Notes: generated by a model not told the origin, from the letters alone. A stretch of 56,524 bases of DNA from Desulforhabdus sp. TSK (GCF_022836495.1 NZ_BQXM01000036.1:1-56524), one strand, 5' to 3'. Positions 7,159-15,886 are shown, counted from the stretch's first letter. Translations and numbers: made by a program.

Positions 7159-9009
7159 TTGAGTGTGCAAAAAGCCGAGGCGCTGCCTGCGCCATGCCAC
7201 ATGGCCTGTCCGGCCGGAATCGATATCCCCAGCTACCTGGGCCTGACCGCCCAGGGCCGCTATGAAGAAGCCCTCGAAGTCATCCGGGAGGACAACCCCT
7301 TTGCGTGGGTTTGTGGTCTCATCTGTCCACACCCCTGTGAAAAGGCCTGTGTGAGAGCCCACCTCGACCAAGCCGTCAATATCCGCTACCTCAAAGCGTT
7401 CGTTGCCCGGTGGGCCGCCGAGCATGCCGGTTATCCCTCCCCCGTGCTGCCGCCTCCCGACGGTCCACGGGTAGCCGTCGTCGGCTCCGGGCCTGCGGGG
7501 CTTTCAGCGGCCCATTACCTGGCATTGAAGGGCTACCGGGTCACGATATTCGAATCGCTTCCCGTGGCCGGAGGGCTGCTCATGACGGGCATCCCGGAGT
7601 ATCGCCTTCCGCGGCACATCGTGAGACAGGAAATCCAGGCCGTTGAAAATCTCGGGGTCGAAATCCGCACGGGGGTGACGGTGGGAAAGGACGTCTCCTT
7701 CGAGGAGCTGCGCGCCCGGGGGTACAAGGCTTTCTTCCTGGGGATCGGAGCGCACCAGGGCTACAGGCTGGAAATCGCCGGAGAGGACGACTTTCCCCAG
7801 GTGTATGACGCCATCAGTTTTCTTCGGGCTGTCAATTTAGGAAAAAGGGAAAAACCCGCCGAGAACGTGGTGGTCATCGGAGGCGGCAACTCGGCCATGG
7901 ACGCCGCTCGCACCTGCATCCGCCTCGGCTGCAAAAACGTGCACATCGCCTACCGAAGGGCAAGGGAGCAGATGCCCGCCAGTCCACACGAAGTGCAAGA
8001 AGCGATGGAAGAAGGCGTTCAGTTTCACTTTCTGGTGATGCCCGTCCAGATCGGCGGTGAAAATGGGCAGCTTTCCTACCTGGAATGCCTCCGTACGGAG
8101 CTGGGCAAGCCGGATGCCAGTGGCCGCCGTCGCCCCGTGCCCGTGGCCGACAGCAATTTCCGCATCGAGGTGGGGGCTGTCATCGCAGCCATCGGCCAGC
8201 AGCCGGACTTCAGAGCTTTTTCTTATAAGATTCCTTTTGAAATCACACCTCGGAACAACATTGTCACCGAGCCCTTCAACACGCGAACGACCGTTGAGGA
8301 CATTTTCGCGGGAGGTGACGCAGTCACGGGACCTGCCACGGTGGTGGAAGCCATAGCGGCCGGCAAGCAGGCGGCCCTGGACATCCATCACTATCTTTCA
8401 CGAGGCGAAGGCCCGTCCCCCATTTTTCGATCCATGAGACGCCGCAAAGTTCCCTTCACACCCATCCCTGCCCTGGAGAAGATTTCTCAGAAGCGCATTC
8501 CCGTTCCACTGCAAGACGCGGAGGAGCGCAAGGGCAACTTTGACATCGTGGAGACCGGCTATGACGCAGAGGAAGCTCAGCGTGAAGCGCTGCGCTGCCT
8601 GAGATGCGACATGTGCATCCGCTGCGGCGCCTGTGAACGGGTTTGCCGGGATGCCATGCAGATCCATGCCCTCGATTTCAAGCAAATCAGCGCCACGGAG
8701 CGTATTTTGAACGATTACGCCCGTCCGTCGGAAAAATGCATCACCTGCGGAGCCTGCGCCATCGAATGTCCCACGGGGGCCATCGAATACATTGAAGCGC
8801 CCGACCATCGAGAACTGCGCCTGTGCGGGACAGTCCTCAATCACATGGAAGCGCCCAAATGCCAAAAGTGCGGGGAGCCCTTCGTGCCGGCACGCTATCT
8901 CCAATTTGTCACTTCCCGGAGCGATGCGGTAACCGGCAAGCGGGTCCTCAGGCGCCTTTGTCCCAAATGCGCCCGCACCAGGAGGGCTGAGAATTTTGTC
9001 AAACTGTGA
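7159..9009 (+). CDS. GltD-like FAD/NAD(P) oxidoreductase with ferredoxin and zinc-ribbon tail
   Basis: A 616-residue flavoprotein of the glutamate-synthase small-subunit family. An N-terminal Fe-S domain (about 12-95; CHMACPAGID, CGLICPHPCEKAC) is followed by the FAD motif VAVVGSGPAGLSAA near 110 and the NAD(P) motif VVVIGGGNSAMDAA near 238. A C-terminal two-cluster ferredoxin (CDMCIRCGACERVC and CITCGACAIECP, about 480-535) and a final four-cysteine ribbon (CQKCGEP to CPKC, about 570-605) complete it. GltB is absent, so it is not ordinary glutamate synthase; such proteins pass electrons between NAD(P)H and ferredoxin-like partners. The TTG start sits 8 nt after AAGGGAG; GTG at 7165 is an alternative. 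Confidence 0.85.
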   Translation: MSVQKAEALPAPCHMACPAGIDIPSYLGLTAQGRYEEALEVIREDNPFAWVCGLICPHPCEKACVRAHLDQAVNIRYLKAFVARWAAEHAGYPSPVLPPPDGPRVAVVGSGPAGLSAAHYLALKGYRVTIFESLPVAGGLLMTGIPEYRLPRHIVRQEIQAVENLGVEIRTGVTVGKDVSFEELRARGYKAFFLGIGAHQGYRLEIAGEDDFPQVYDAISFLRAVNLGKREKPAENVVVIGGGNSAMDAARTCIRLGCKNVHIAYRRAREQMPASPHEVQEAMEEGVQFHFLVMPVQIGGENGQLSYLECLRTELGKPDASGRRRPVPVADSNFRIEVGAVIAAIGQQPDFRAFSYKIPFEITPRNNIVTEPFNTRTTVEDIFAGGDAVTGPATVVEAIAAGKQAALDIHHYLSRGEGPSPIFRSMRRRKVPFTPIPALEKISQKRIPVPLQDAEERKGNFDIVETGYDAEEAQREALRCLRCDMCIRCGACERVCRDAMQIHALDFKQISATERILNDYARPSEKCITCGACAIECPTGAIEYIEAPDHRELRLCGTVLNHMEAPKCQKCGEPFVPARYLQFVTSRSDAVTGKRVLRRLCPKCARTRRAENFVKL

Positions 9010-9061
9010 CCAGCGGATCCCAATGGCACGGCGGTTTTCAGCAGCGCAGGGATCGTGAGCC

Positions 9062-10567
9062 ATGCCTGAAAAAGTTCTGAGACTCGCCATCATCGGTGGA
9101 GGCAAACGGTGTGAGCAGATCCTCAACCTCCTGGATGCCGACAAGCTCCGCCATTTGAAGGCTGAAGTCGTCGCCGTGGCCGACATCAACCCCTCTGCCC
9201 CGGGATTCCGAAAGGCTCGAGAAAAGGGAATCTTCACCACCGACAATTACATCGATTTTTTCAGCATCCCCCACCTGGACCTGGTCATCGAGCTGACGGG
9301 AAACGAAAGTCTCCTTCAAGATCTCATTCAGCACAAGCCGCCCCATCTCCGAGTGCTGGACCTGGCCATGTCCCGCATCTGTGAAGACATGATCCACTTC
9401 CAAACGGAGCTCCAATCCCGGGAACGGCAGATGCGGAAAGCCGACCTCTACTTCCGGAAGCTTTTCAGCATCGTCCATGACCCCATCATGGTTTTGAAGC
9501 CCGACTGCACCATCGAGGACGTGAACGAGGCGCTCCTGCAGCTGGTGGGCATGAGCCGTGAAGAAGTCCTGGGGAAAAAATGCCATGAGGTCAGCCACAG
9601 GAGTCTGAAGCCCTGCTCGGGACCTCAGCACGAATGCCCCCTCCAGAAAGCCCTCGCCGACAGGGCCGCCGCCCATGCGGTGCATGAGCATCCCATATCC
9701 GAAACGGAATTTCGATACTATGACGTCATGGCCTATCCCCTCATCACGGACGACGGGCAGGTGGTGAACATCCTGGAGATCTGGCGGGACCTGAGCGGCC
9801 TTCTCGAAAAGCAGGTGGCGGTCAAGACACGACAGATCAAGGAAGACCTCGCGCGCCTCGTCCACGAAGACAAGATGATCGCCCTGGGGAAGCTGGTGGC
9901 CAGCGCCGTGCATGAAATCAACAATCCCCTGGCGGCCATACACATGTTCGGCAAGGTTATGCTCCGCATGGTGAAACGGGCCGGCGGCGGCCTCACCCCT
10001 GAAGACCTCAAGGAGATGGAAGGCTTCCTGGAGCTTGTGTGCAGTGAATCCAAGCGGTGCGGCGACATCGTCACGCACCTGCTGAGTTTTTCCCGCCACC
10101 GGCCCATGCTGGAGCAGCACCTCAATGTCAACGATATCCTTCACAAAATCATCCGTTTGCTGAAGCATAAGATGGAGCTGCAAAAGATCCAGCTCATGAT
10201 GGAGTTGACGACTCCCCTCCCGGACATTCCGGGAGACCTCGACCAAGTGCAGCAATGCCTCATGAATATCGTCTTCAACGCCGTGGAATCCATGCACGGC
10301 AGCGGCCGGTTGAGCATCCACACGCACCACAACGCTGCCGCCCACCAGGTGGAAATCGAGGTGCAGGATACGGGGATCGGCATCCCGGAAGAAAACCTGC
10401 CAAGGATCTTCGAACCCTTTTTTTCCACCAAGACCGAGGAAAAGGGCATCGGATTGGGCCTGGCCGTCGTTTACGGCATCGTCAAAGAGCACCGGGGCGA
10501 CATCACCGTGGAATCCCGGGAAGGGGTGGGGACCTGCTTTCGCATCTCTTTCCCCACGGCGACGTGA
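9062..10567 (+). CDS. Histidine kinase with N-terminal Rossmann-like domain and Cys-rich PAS
   Basis: A 501-residue cytoplasmic sensor kinase without membrane segments. Residues 1-110 look like a dehydrogenase Rossmann fold: beta-strand plus GGGKRCEQI glycine loop at 8-20, an acidic strand end (VVAVADINP at 36-44) and DLVIELTGN at 73-81. A PAS domain (about 128-250) carries three cysteines, C174, C185 and C192. HisKA follows with H284 in SAVHEINNPL, then HATPase with N, DTGIGIPEE and GIGLGLAVV boxes. The NtrC-type regulator follows 65 nt downstream. The layout suggests sensing of a pyridine nucleotide or a redox state, which is inference; binding has not been shown. Confidence 0.85.
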   Translation: MPEKVLRLAIIGGGKRCEQILNLLDADKLRHLKAEVVAVADINPSAPGFRKAREKGIFTTDNYIDFFSIPHLDLVIELTGNESLLQDLIQHKPPHLRVLDLAMSRICEDMIHFQTELQSRERQMRKADLYFRKLFSIVHDPIMVLKPDCTIEDVNEALLQLVGMSREEVLGKKCHEVSHRSLKPCSGPQHECPLQKALADRAAAHAVHEHPISETEFRYYDVMAYPLITDDGQVVNILEIWRDLSGLLEKQVAVKTRQIKEDLARLVHEDKMIALGKLVASAVHEINNPLAAIHMFGKVMLRMVKRAGGGLTPEDLKEMEGFLELVCSESKRCGDIVTHLLSFSRHRPMLEQHLNVNDILHKIIRLLKHKMELQKIQLMMELTTPLPDIPGDLDQVQQCLMNIVFNAVESMHGSGRLSIHTHHNAAAHQVEIEVQDTGIGIPEENLPRIFEPFFSTKTEEKGIGLGLAVVYGIVKEHRGDITVESREGVGTCFRISFPTAT

Positions 10568-10632
10568 AGTCCCCCCCGGCAAGCCTTGCCAACTGAGCTC
10601 CCCATCAGAACGCGTACGGAGGAGAATCCGTC

Positions 10633-11982
10633 ATGGGCCAACCCAGTATCCTCGTCGTAGACGATGAATTCGCCGTTCAACAGGCGTTGAAGGCATGGTT
10701 CAGCAAATCCGGTTATGAAACGCACACGGCGGACTCGGGGGAAGCAGCCCTGAGCAAGCTGGAAGAAGTGCCCTTCGATGTCGTTTTCCTCGACATCATG
10801 ATGCCGGGCCTTAACGGCATCGAAACCCTCGAGGAAATCAAGAAACGCTACCCCTCCACCATCGTCGTGATGATGACGGCGTACGCATCCATCGAGTCGG
10901 CAGTGGAAGCCATGAAGCTCGGGGCCGGCGATTACCTGGTGAAGCCCCTCGACCCCGATCTTCTGGATCCCCTGGTGGCACGACTCCTCAAGTACCGGGA
11001 GCTCCTCCAGGAGAACGTGCTCCTGCGGGACCAGATTTCCCGCATGATCCGCTTTGAAAACCTTGTGGGAAAATCCGACGCCATGCAGGCTGTCTACACC
11101 ATGATCCGGGATGTGGCGGGATCCGATGCGTCGGTACTCATCACCGGGGAGACAGGGACGGGGAAGGAACTGGTGGCCAAGGCCATTCATGCCGTGAGCC
11201 CGCGCTGCGAAGCGCCGTTCATTCCCATCAACTGCGGAGCCTTCCCGGAGCATCTCCTGGAGAGCGAGCTCTTTGGCCATGAAAAAGGAGCCTTCACGGG
11301 GGCGGCCTTCGCTCGGAAGGGGCGCCTGGAGCTCTGTTCGGGAGGCACGCTTTTCCTGGATGAAATTGGAGAAATCACTCCCCGCATGCAGGTGGATCTA
11401 TTGAGGGTTCTCGAAGACAAACGCTTTTTCCGCGTGGGGGGAGAGCGCCCCATCGAAGTGGACTTCCGTGTCGTCGCGGCCACCAACCGCGATCTCCAGA
11501 AGGCCATCCAGGACGGTACGTTCCGGGCCGATCTTTATTACCGCCTCAACGTGGTCTCCATCCAGGTGCCTCCCCTGCGGCAGAGGACCGATGACATCCC
11601 GCTGCTGGCGCAGCATTTCCTGGACCGCTTCAGCCGGGAAACCAACAAAAACATCGATTCCATCAGCCGTGAAGCCATGGAGCTGCTCTGCAGCCAGCCG
11701 TGGCAGGGCAATGTCCGGGAGCTTCAGAACGCCATCGAGCGCGCTGTCGTCGTCTGTAAAAAGCGCCAGGTGGATGTGGCGGATTTAGCCTTCCTGCAAT
11801 GCTCTGCGGCAATGCCCTCGGCGGACCAGGCCCTCGAGCAGGTCATCCGGGAGCACATTCAGCGCGTGTTGAAGGCACAGGGAGGAAATATTTCCAAGGC
11901 CGCCCAGGTCCTGGCCATCCACCGCTCCACGCTGCACAAGAAGCTCAAGGAATACGGGCTGGAGCCGGAAGGAAAAAACTGA
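10633..11982 (+). CDS. Sigma-54-dependent NtrC-family response regulator
   Basis: 449 residues in the classical order. Receiver (1-120) has D11 and phospho-acceptor D54 in VVFLDIMMP, with K104. The AAA+ domain (about 140-380) has Walker A GETGTGKE at 172-179, the sigma-54 contact loop GAFTGA and Walker B TLFLDEIGE. A Fis-type helix-turn-helix (GNISKAAQVLAIHRSTLHKK) closes the protein. It activates RNA polymerase carrying sigma-54. It follows the kinase gene, so the two form a two-component pair. Likely targets are the upstream redox genes, but I found no clear -24/-12 element there; the two PEP-CTERM promoters in this window are sigma-54 type but may answer to another activator. Confidence 0.92.
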   Translation: MGQPSILVVDDEFAVQQALKAWFSKSGYETHTADSGEAALSKLEEVPFDVVFLDIMMPGLNGIETLEEIKKRYPSTIVVMMTAYASIESAVEAMKLGAGDYLVKPLDPDLLDPLVARLLKYRELLQENVLLRDQISRMIRFENLVGKSDAMQAVYTMIRDVAGSDASVLITGETGTGKELVAKAIHAVSPRCEAPFIPINCGAFPEHLLESELFGHEKGAFTGAAFARKGRLELCSGGTLFLDEIGEITPRMQVDLLRVLEDKRFFRVGGERPIEVDFRVVAATNRDLQKAIQDGTFRADLYYRLNVVSIQVPPLRQRTDDIPLLAQHFLDRFSRETNKNIDSISREAMELLCSQPWQGNVRELQNAIERAVVVCKKRQVDVADLAFLQCSAAMPSADQALEQVIREHIQRVLKAQGGNISKAAQVLAIHRSTLHKKLKEYGLEPEGKN

Positions 11983-12078
11983 TTCATCGCTGCCATTCTT
12001 CGAAGGTGCCGCACGGGAACGTTCCTAATGTTGCACAGCGCCACCTTCATGATCGTACTGAGAGAGCGGCCATCCTCC

Positions 12079-12639
12079 ATGTCTGAACCGTCCATCGTAG
12101 GTCTTATCCCCTCCGGCAAGATCACATCTTCCCTGCTGGACGTTCTTGCTGCGCACATCCTGGGACTCCTGTACCTGCCGGTGGATATCCTGCCCCCCTT
12201 CGATCCTCCCCCAGGAACGTATCACACAGGGCGAAACCAGTACCACGTGGGCTACCTCCTCGAATTTCTCGCCGCCCAGCAAAATTCCTGCAGGAAGGTA
12301 TTGGGGGTGGCTTCATATGATCTCTTCCTGCCCATCTTCACCCATGTGTACGGAGAGGCTCAAATGTCGGGCAAGGCGGCCATTTTCTCCATTCACCGAC
12401 TGGAGCACATTTCCCCTTCCATAGAGCCGGAAAAACGCTCCACCTCGCCGCACGAGACCTTTTTCCTTCGAGCCGCCAAGGTTGGGATCCACGAACTGCT
12501 CCACACCTTCGGCCTCTCCCATTGCAGGCATCCCGATTGCCTCATGGGCTTCGTCACCCGCCTCGAAAATCTGGATGCCCTGCCCCTTTATCTCTGCCAT
12601 TCCTGCCGACAGTTCTGGGAGGAGGTGCGGGATATGTGA
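12079..12639 (+). CDS. amzA: Archaemetzincin-like zinc metalloprotease
   Basis: A 186-residue peptidase of the archaemetzincin family (M54). The zinc motif HELLHTFGLSHC (HExxHxxGxxH followed by Cys) is complete, and the family's extra cysteines (CRHPDCLMGF, then CHSCRQFW near the C-terminus) can bind a second zinc. Family members are small cytosolic proteases of unclear physiological substrate, common in archaea and patchy in bacteria. I prefer MSEPSIVGLIP as start; an in-frame ATG at 12028 would add 17 residues. It trails the two-component genes on the same strand by about 100 nt, with no evident functional link. Confidence 0.85.
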   Translation: MSEPSIVGLIPSGKITSSLLDVLAAHILGLLYLPVDILPPFDPPPGTYHTGRNQYHVGYLLEFLAAQQNSCRKVLGVASYDLFLPIFTHVYGEAQMSGKAAIFSIHRLEHISPSIEPEKRSTSPHETFFLRAAKVGIHELLHTFGLSHCRHPDCLMGFVTRLENLDALPLYLCHSCRQFWEEVRDM

Positions 12640-13197
12640 GATGGGACAGCATGTCCTGCATCCTCTGTGGAAATCCCAAAAAGAAGCAAGGCAGCGGATA
12701 AACCCGCCTCCACGGCATGAGCGCTTATGGGGAATCCCCGAATTTTTTCTTCTGTGCTGCCCACCTCCCACTTCACGCCGATTCCATCGTTCTTTGCGCA
12801 TTTGTCGCAAATCACAACAACCCTGTCTCTTTTTGCTACATGTTTTATAATGCATTGGAATTAAAACACTATTCAGCATTTATCGTCTTAACCCTCACCC
12901 CTTCTGTCTTCATTTGCGCCTAAGACATGGGAAAAGGTCATCGGCAGGTTTTGCCTTCAGCAATGCTACAGGACCTCACGGATCCTTATTCAGGGCGGCT
13001 TTACAGTCCTCCGGATCATTCAGCTGCCCGGACGCATGCCTCCTGGCATTGAGCTTGCTCTATAAAGCGGCAACAGGGAGCCGGGTTTTGGGAACCTTCG
13101 AGCCTGCGGGTTCCCGGGGCGGATGATCACACTCGGAACCGACAGATCGCCTGGTTGTGCAGGCATGGAATCTCAAGGCATGAAAGAGAGGCATACA
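12640..13197. other. Intergenic stretch without a clear gene
   Basis: About 560 nt. A weak hairpin GGGGAATCCCC followed by a T-run lies near 12737-12754 and may end the archaemetzincin transcript. A TATAAT at 12846-12851 could be a -10 box for the GcvH-like gene, but no good -35 box is seen at the right distance. Nothing else is supported. Confidence 0.4.
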
Positions 13198-14106
13198 ATG
13201 AGCGAAAAACATCTCAAGGAAAAAAAGGTGACCGGTTTCAACATCCTGGAAAATGAATGCATCTGGATGAAATCCGGCCTGGTTTCGTTCAAGCGCTGCG
13301 AGAATGCCTACGACTGCAACAGCTGCCAGTTCGACAAGGCCATGACGGCGGCCATCCAGTCCAAGAAGAATGTCGAAGAGACGCGGCAGAGCTTCCGTGA
13401 GGCGGCCAAAGCCAACAGCTTCATGGAGCGTCAGTGCCGTCACATGTTGAGCGGGCGCGTTGCCATCAAACGTTGCGCCAACGATTTCCGCTGCGATGTG
13501 TGTGAATTCGACCAGTTCCTGGAAGATGAGGATGCCCGGCATGCCCTCGGGAAAGTCCCCATCGTGCAAGTCGACGGGTTCCTGTACTCCGACAGCTACT
13601 ATTATCACCAGGGCCACACGTGGGCACGTGTGGAATACGGCGGGCGCGTGCGTGTCGGCGTGGATGATTTCGCCATGAAGCTTTTGGGACGTCCCAACGG
13701 CTGGAATCTGCCTCACCTGGGCAACAGGGTTTCGCCCGAGGAGCCCGGCTTTTCCCTGAAGCGGGACGACAACGATGCCCGGGTCTTTGCGCCCCTGGAA
13801 GGCATTGTGGTGGCTGTCAACCGGGAAGTCATGGAAAAGCCCGCCCTTCCCCACCACGACCCTTATCAGAGTGGCTGGCTCTTCCTGCTGGAGCCCCTCA
13901 AACTGAAAAAGGGACTGGAAGGCCTGGCCTTCGGCGAACAGGGCCACGCCTGGCTGCACCATGAATTCGAAACCCTCCAACAGCTCATCATGCCGGGTCA
14001 CGGAGCCATGGCCGCAACCGGTGCCCCCCTCGTGGACGACATTTTCGCCGCCGCGCCCGAAGTGGGATGGAAGAAATTGGTGAAGACCTTCCTGCATACG
14101 GATTGA
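13198..14106 (+). CDS. GcvH-like protein with duplicated four-cysteine motif
   Basis: A 302-residue protein. The N-terminal third holds two copies of C-x12-C-x5-C-x2-C (beginning CIWMKSG and CRHMLSG), each followed by a Phe-Asp and a helix; these look like metal or Fe-S sites. The remainder follows the glycine-cleavage H protein fold: YYHQGHTWARVE, VRVGVDDFA, FAPLEGIVVAVN and HHDPYQSGWLFLLEP. By counting from FAP, the residue at the lipoyl-lysine position is Asp, and the nearest lysine is three residues earlier, so lipoylation is doubtful. The start is placed at ATG 13198 after GAGAGG; longer starts lack a ribosome site. Role unknown. Confidence 0.75.
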   Translation: MSEKHLKEKKVTGFNILENECIWMKSGLVSFKRCENAYDCNSCQFDKAMTAAIQSKKNVEETRQSFREAAKANSFMERQCRHMLSGRVAIKRCANDFRCDVCEFDQFLEDEDARHALGKVPIVQVDGFLYSDSYYYHQGHTWARVEYGGRVRVGVDDFAMKLLGRPNGWNLPHLGNRVSPEEPGFSLKRDDNDARVFAPLEGIVVAVNREVMEKPALPHHDPYQSGWLFLLEPLKLKKGLEGLAFGEQGHAWLHHEFETLQQLIMPGHGAMAATGAPLVDDIFAAAPEVGWKKLVKTFLHTD

Positions 14107-14127
14107 TACAGGCTTCTCTTCTCATAT

Positions 14128-14164
14128 GGGCAAAGGGTCGAGTCTCTTTGCCCGTTTTCTTTCA
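14128..14164 (+). terminator. Rho-independent terminator after the GcvH-like gene
   Basis: GGGCAAAG at 14128-14135 pairs with CTTTGCCC at 14146-14153 around a 10-nt loop, and is followed by a T-rich tail (GTTTTCTTTCATTT). It starts 21 nt after the stop codon. Confidence 0.8.
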
Positions 14165-14511
14165 TTTCATCTGATCACCCTGCCTTCTAACCCATCCATC
14201 CAGCCTGAGTCATTTGTCATTCCATCGTCAAAGAATCTGACACCCGTCCCTGACTAAATAATGCCTTTTAATAACAATGAATTATCTGGGCAATCCATTT
14301 TGGATGTCGGATTAATTTACATTATTGGCATAATTTTCGAAGGACGCCATACCACTGCTCATTTTTTCTCATAGCCTGTCGAAGCCTCTCGCCACGCGGA
14401 TCCTCACTCAGGAAATGTACTACATTTAATTTATGGTATATACATTGCATGTAATACATGCCCCATACACCTTAACTATTTTTAACTTCATTTTGAAGGA
14501 GGGAGGGCGAT
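14165..14511. other. AT-rich leader region of the first PEP-CTERM gene
   Basis: About 350 nt that are clearly more AT-rich than the flanking genes. It contains the sigma-54 type promoter (separate entry) and the ribosome site GGAGGGAGGG just before the GTG start. No gene is seen. Confidence 0.5.
14434..14450 (+). promoter_or_regulatory. Sigma-54 type -24/-12 promoter of PEP-CTERM gene
   Basis: TGGTATATACATTGCAT has GG at 14435-14436 and GC at 14447-14448, with exactly 10 bp between, matching the invariant core of sigma-54 promoters (TGGCAC-N5-TTGC). The -24 half deviates at CAC. It lies about 60 nt upstream of the GTG start. The second PEP-CTERM gene has a better match at a comparable position, which strengthens both. 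Confidence 0.65.
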
Positions 14512-15258
14512 GTGAGAGCAATCCATGCTGTGTTTTTCTGGGTATGCATTGTAGTAGCGTTTACAGGCCAAGCGTGGGCAGTTTCTATAAACATCCAAGA
14601 CAGTGTCAAATTATATAACGGTCCAGGGGGCGAGGATTCTCAAGGCAGCTCCAAGAAACTGCTTGGCGGAGAGTTGTATATGGATCTCGCGCCATTCAAA
14701 AATTCAGGAGGTCATGATTTTGTCACTTTCAGCCTGGACTTTACGAGTTTCGATCCAAATACTGTCTTCAGTGTTGATGGTATTTCAAAGTGGGCTGAAG
14801 CACCAGGAGCAAGTAGGCCGCACGATTACCCTCTCGACAAGAAGACGGCTTTTCTTTACAACCAATTCGTTACGAAAAATCTAACAGATTATTCTCATAG
14901 CGCCGAAGACGCCAACGATCTACAGTATACGATCTGGTACATCCAAGGTGAAATCCAAGGTGAAAACAGGCAAGGTGATTGGGATGCGTACTCGAATACA
15001 CACACCAAGGCCAAAGAGTGGTATAAATTGGCCAAAGATGCCACTGCAAACTCAACTTCTTTCTATGGCGTTCAAGTGTTGAACTTAAATTCCATAAATG
15101 GTAACGACAAAAATAAGTCTAAAGTCGATCTAAACGTGCTTTATGCCTCGCCCTTATCCGAGCCAAACCCTGCCGCCCCGGTTCCCGAGCCGAGCACACT
15201 TCTGCTCGTGGCAGCCGGATTCGCGGGGATAGGTTTTTATCGACGTAGAAAAAGGTAA
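14512..15258 (+). CDS. PEP-CTERM sorted secreted protein
   Basis: A 248-residue exported protein. An N-terminal signal (hydrophobic AVFFWVCIVVAF, cleavage after AWA) is followed by a polar domain without recognised motifs. The C-terminal sorting signal is typical: PVPEPSTLLLVAAGFAGIG and then a basic tail YRRRKR. Such proteins are recognised by an exosortase (EpsH) at the inner membrane and delivered to the surface, often with extracellular polysaccharide. The start is GTG at 14512 after GGAGGGAGGG; the ATG two bases earlier runs straight into TGA. The gene is AT-rich compared with its neighbours. No exosortase gene lies in this window. Confidence 0.88.
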   Translation: MRAIHAVFFWVCIVVAFTGQAWAVSINIQDSVKLYNGPGGEDSQGSSKKLLGGELYMDLAPFKNSGGHDFVTFSLDFTSFDPNTVFSVDGISKWAEAPGASRPHDYPLDKKTAFLYNQFVTKNLTDYSHSAEDANDLQYTIWYIQGEIQGENRQGDWDAYSNTHTKAKEWYKLAKDATANSTSFYGVQVLNLNSINGNDKNKSKVDLNVLYASPLSEPNPAAPVPEPSTLLLVAAGFAGIGFYRRRKR

Positions 15259-15296
15259 CCCGTAGTATCCTCGATTCACACTCAATCCAGCGATAC

Positions 15297-15340
15297 ATGA
15301 AAAGGGCTTGCATTTATTGAGATATGCAAGCCCTTTTCAT
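15297..15340. terminator. Perfect 17-bp hairpin terminator
   Basis: ATGAAAAGGGCTTGCAT at 15297-15313 pairs perfectly with 15324-15340 around a 10-nt loop, 39 nt after the PEP-CTERM stop. The A-rich left and T-rich right edges (AAAA/TTTT) would let it work as a terminator. There is no long T-run after the stem. Confidence 0.6.
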
Positions 15341-15455
15341 GACTACGTTGAGAAGATCCCGATGTTTGCCACTGTATTCAGCTCTCTGGTACATGAATCT
15401 TCTGAATCTCCGGTCAATGACAAGCTATACGCATTAAGGATTGAAAACTTCATTT

Positions 15456-15514
15456 TGCAGGAGTGGCATTCAGCCGCAACTGGCTTAACGTCGCGGCTGA
15501 ATGCCGCTCCTGCA
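15456..15514. repeat. GTAGGAGCGGC-family REP, diverged copy
   Basis: TGCAGGAGTGGCATTCAGCC at 15456-15475 pairs imperfectly with the arm ending at 15514 (GGCTGAATGCCGCTCCTGCA). The upstream flank GCATTAAGGATTGAAAAC recurs beside the copy at 33515, so the repeat unit extends beyond the hairpin. Confidence 0.75.
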
Positions 15515-15667
15515 GAGAAATCGAGAAGTCCGGATCTCCCACCCTGCGGACTGTTCAGAGCTTGATGCGATTGCCCTTTGCACTGTGCTACCGATCAAAA
15601 TCTCTTTGACAGCATAAAGGGACATGCTAAAGAAAAAAGACGTCGATCTACATTCCATTTTACTGTG

Positions 15668-15746
15668 AAAAATCCCCCCTGCCCCTTTTGATAAAGGGGG
15701 ACGCATGGCGTTTCCCCCCTTACCAAAAGGGGCAGGGGGGATTTTT
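15668..15746. repeat. Perfect 23-bp inverted repeat, CCCCTT family
   Basis: The arm AAAAATCCCCCCTGCCCCTT... at 15668-15690 pairs perfectly with 15724-15746 around a 33-nt loop. Related pieces rich in CCCCCTT/AAGGGGG lie at 5637-5660, 37846-37914, 43971-43985 and 53398-53480. It sits between the first PEP-CTERM gene and the CBS genes and could also act as a bidirectional terminator. Confidence 0.8.
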
Positions 15747-15886
15747 ATCGGTGGGGGTGAAGACCGTCGTGGTCATGACCGTTAATCGAAGTCTACAAAG
15801 GCTTTGATTAGAAGGAAAAACAGCAACAAATCCGAGACCCGCTTCATACAAGAGAGTCCTGCATATTCTGCATCAGAGGAGGCGGT

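Noticed and set aside
9038-10582. 514-codon frame opposite the histidine kinase
   Set aside because: Composition is His/Asp/Val-rich with no domain; the kinase frame carries all catalytic boxes.
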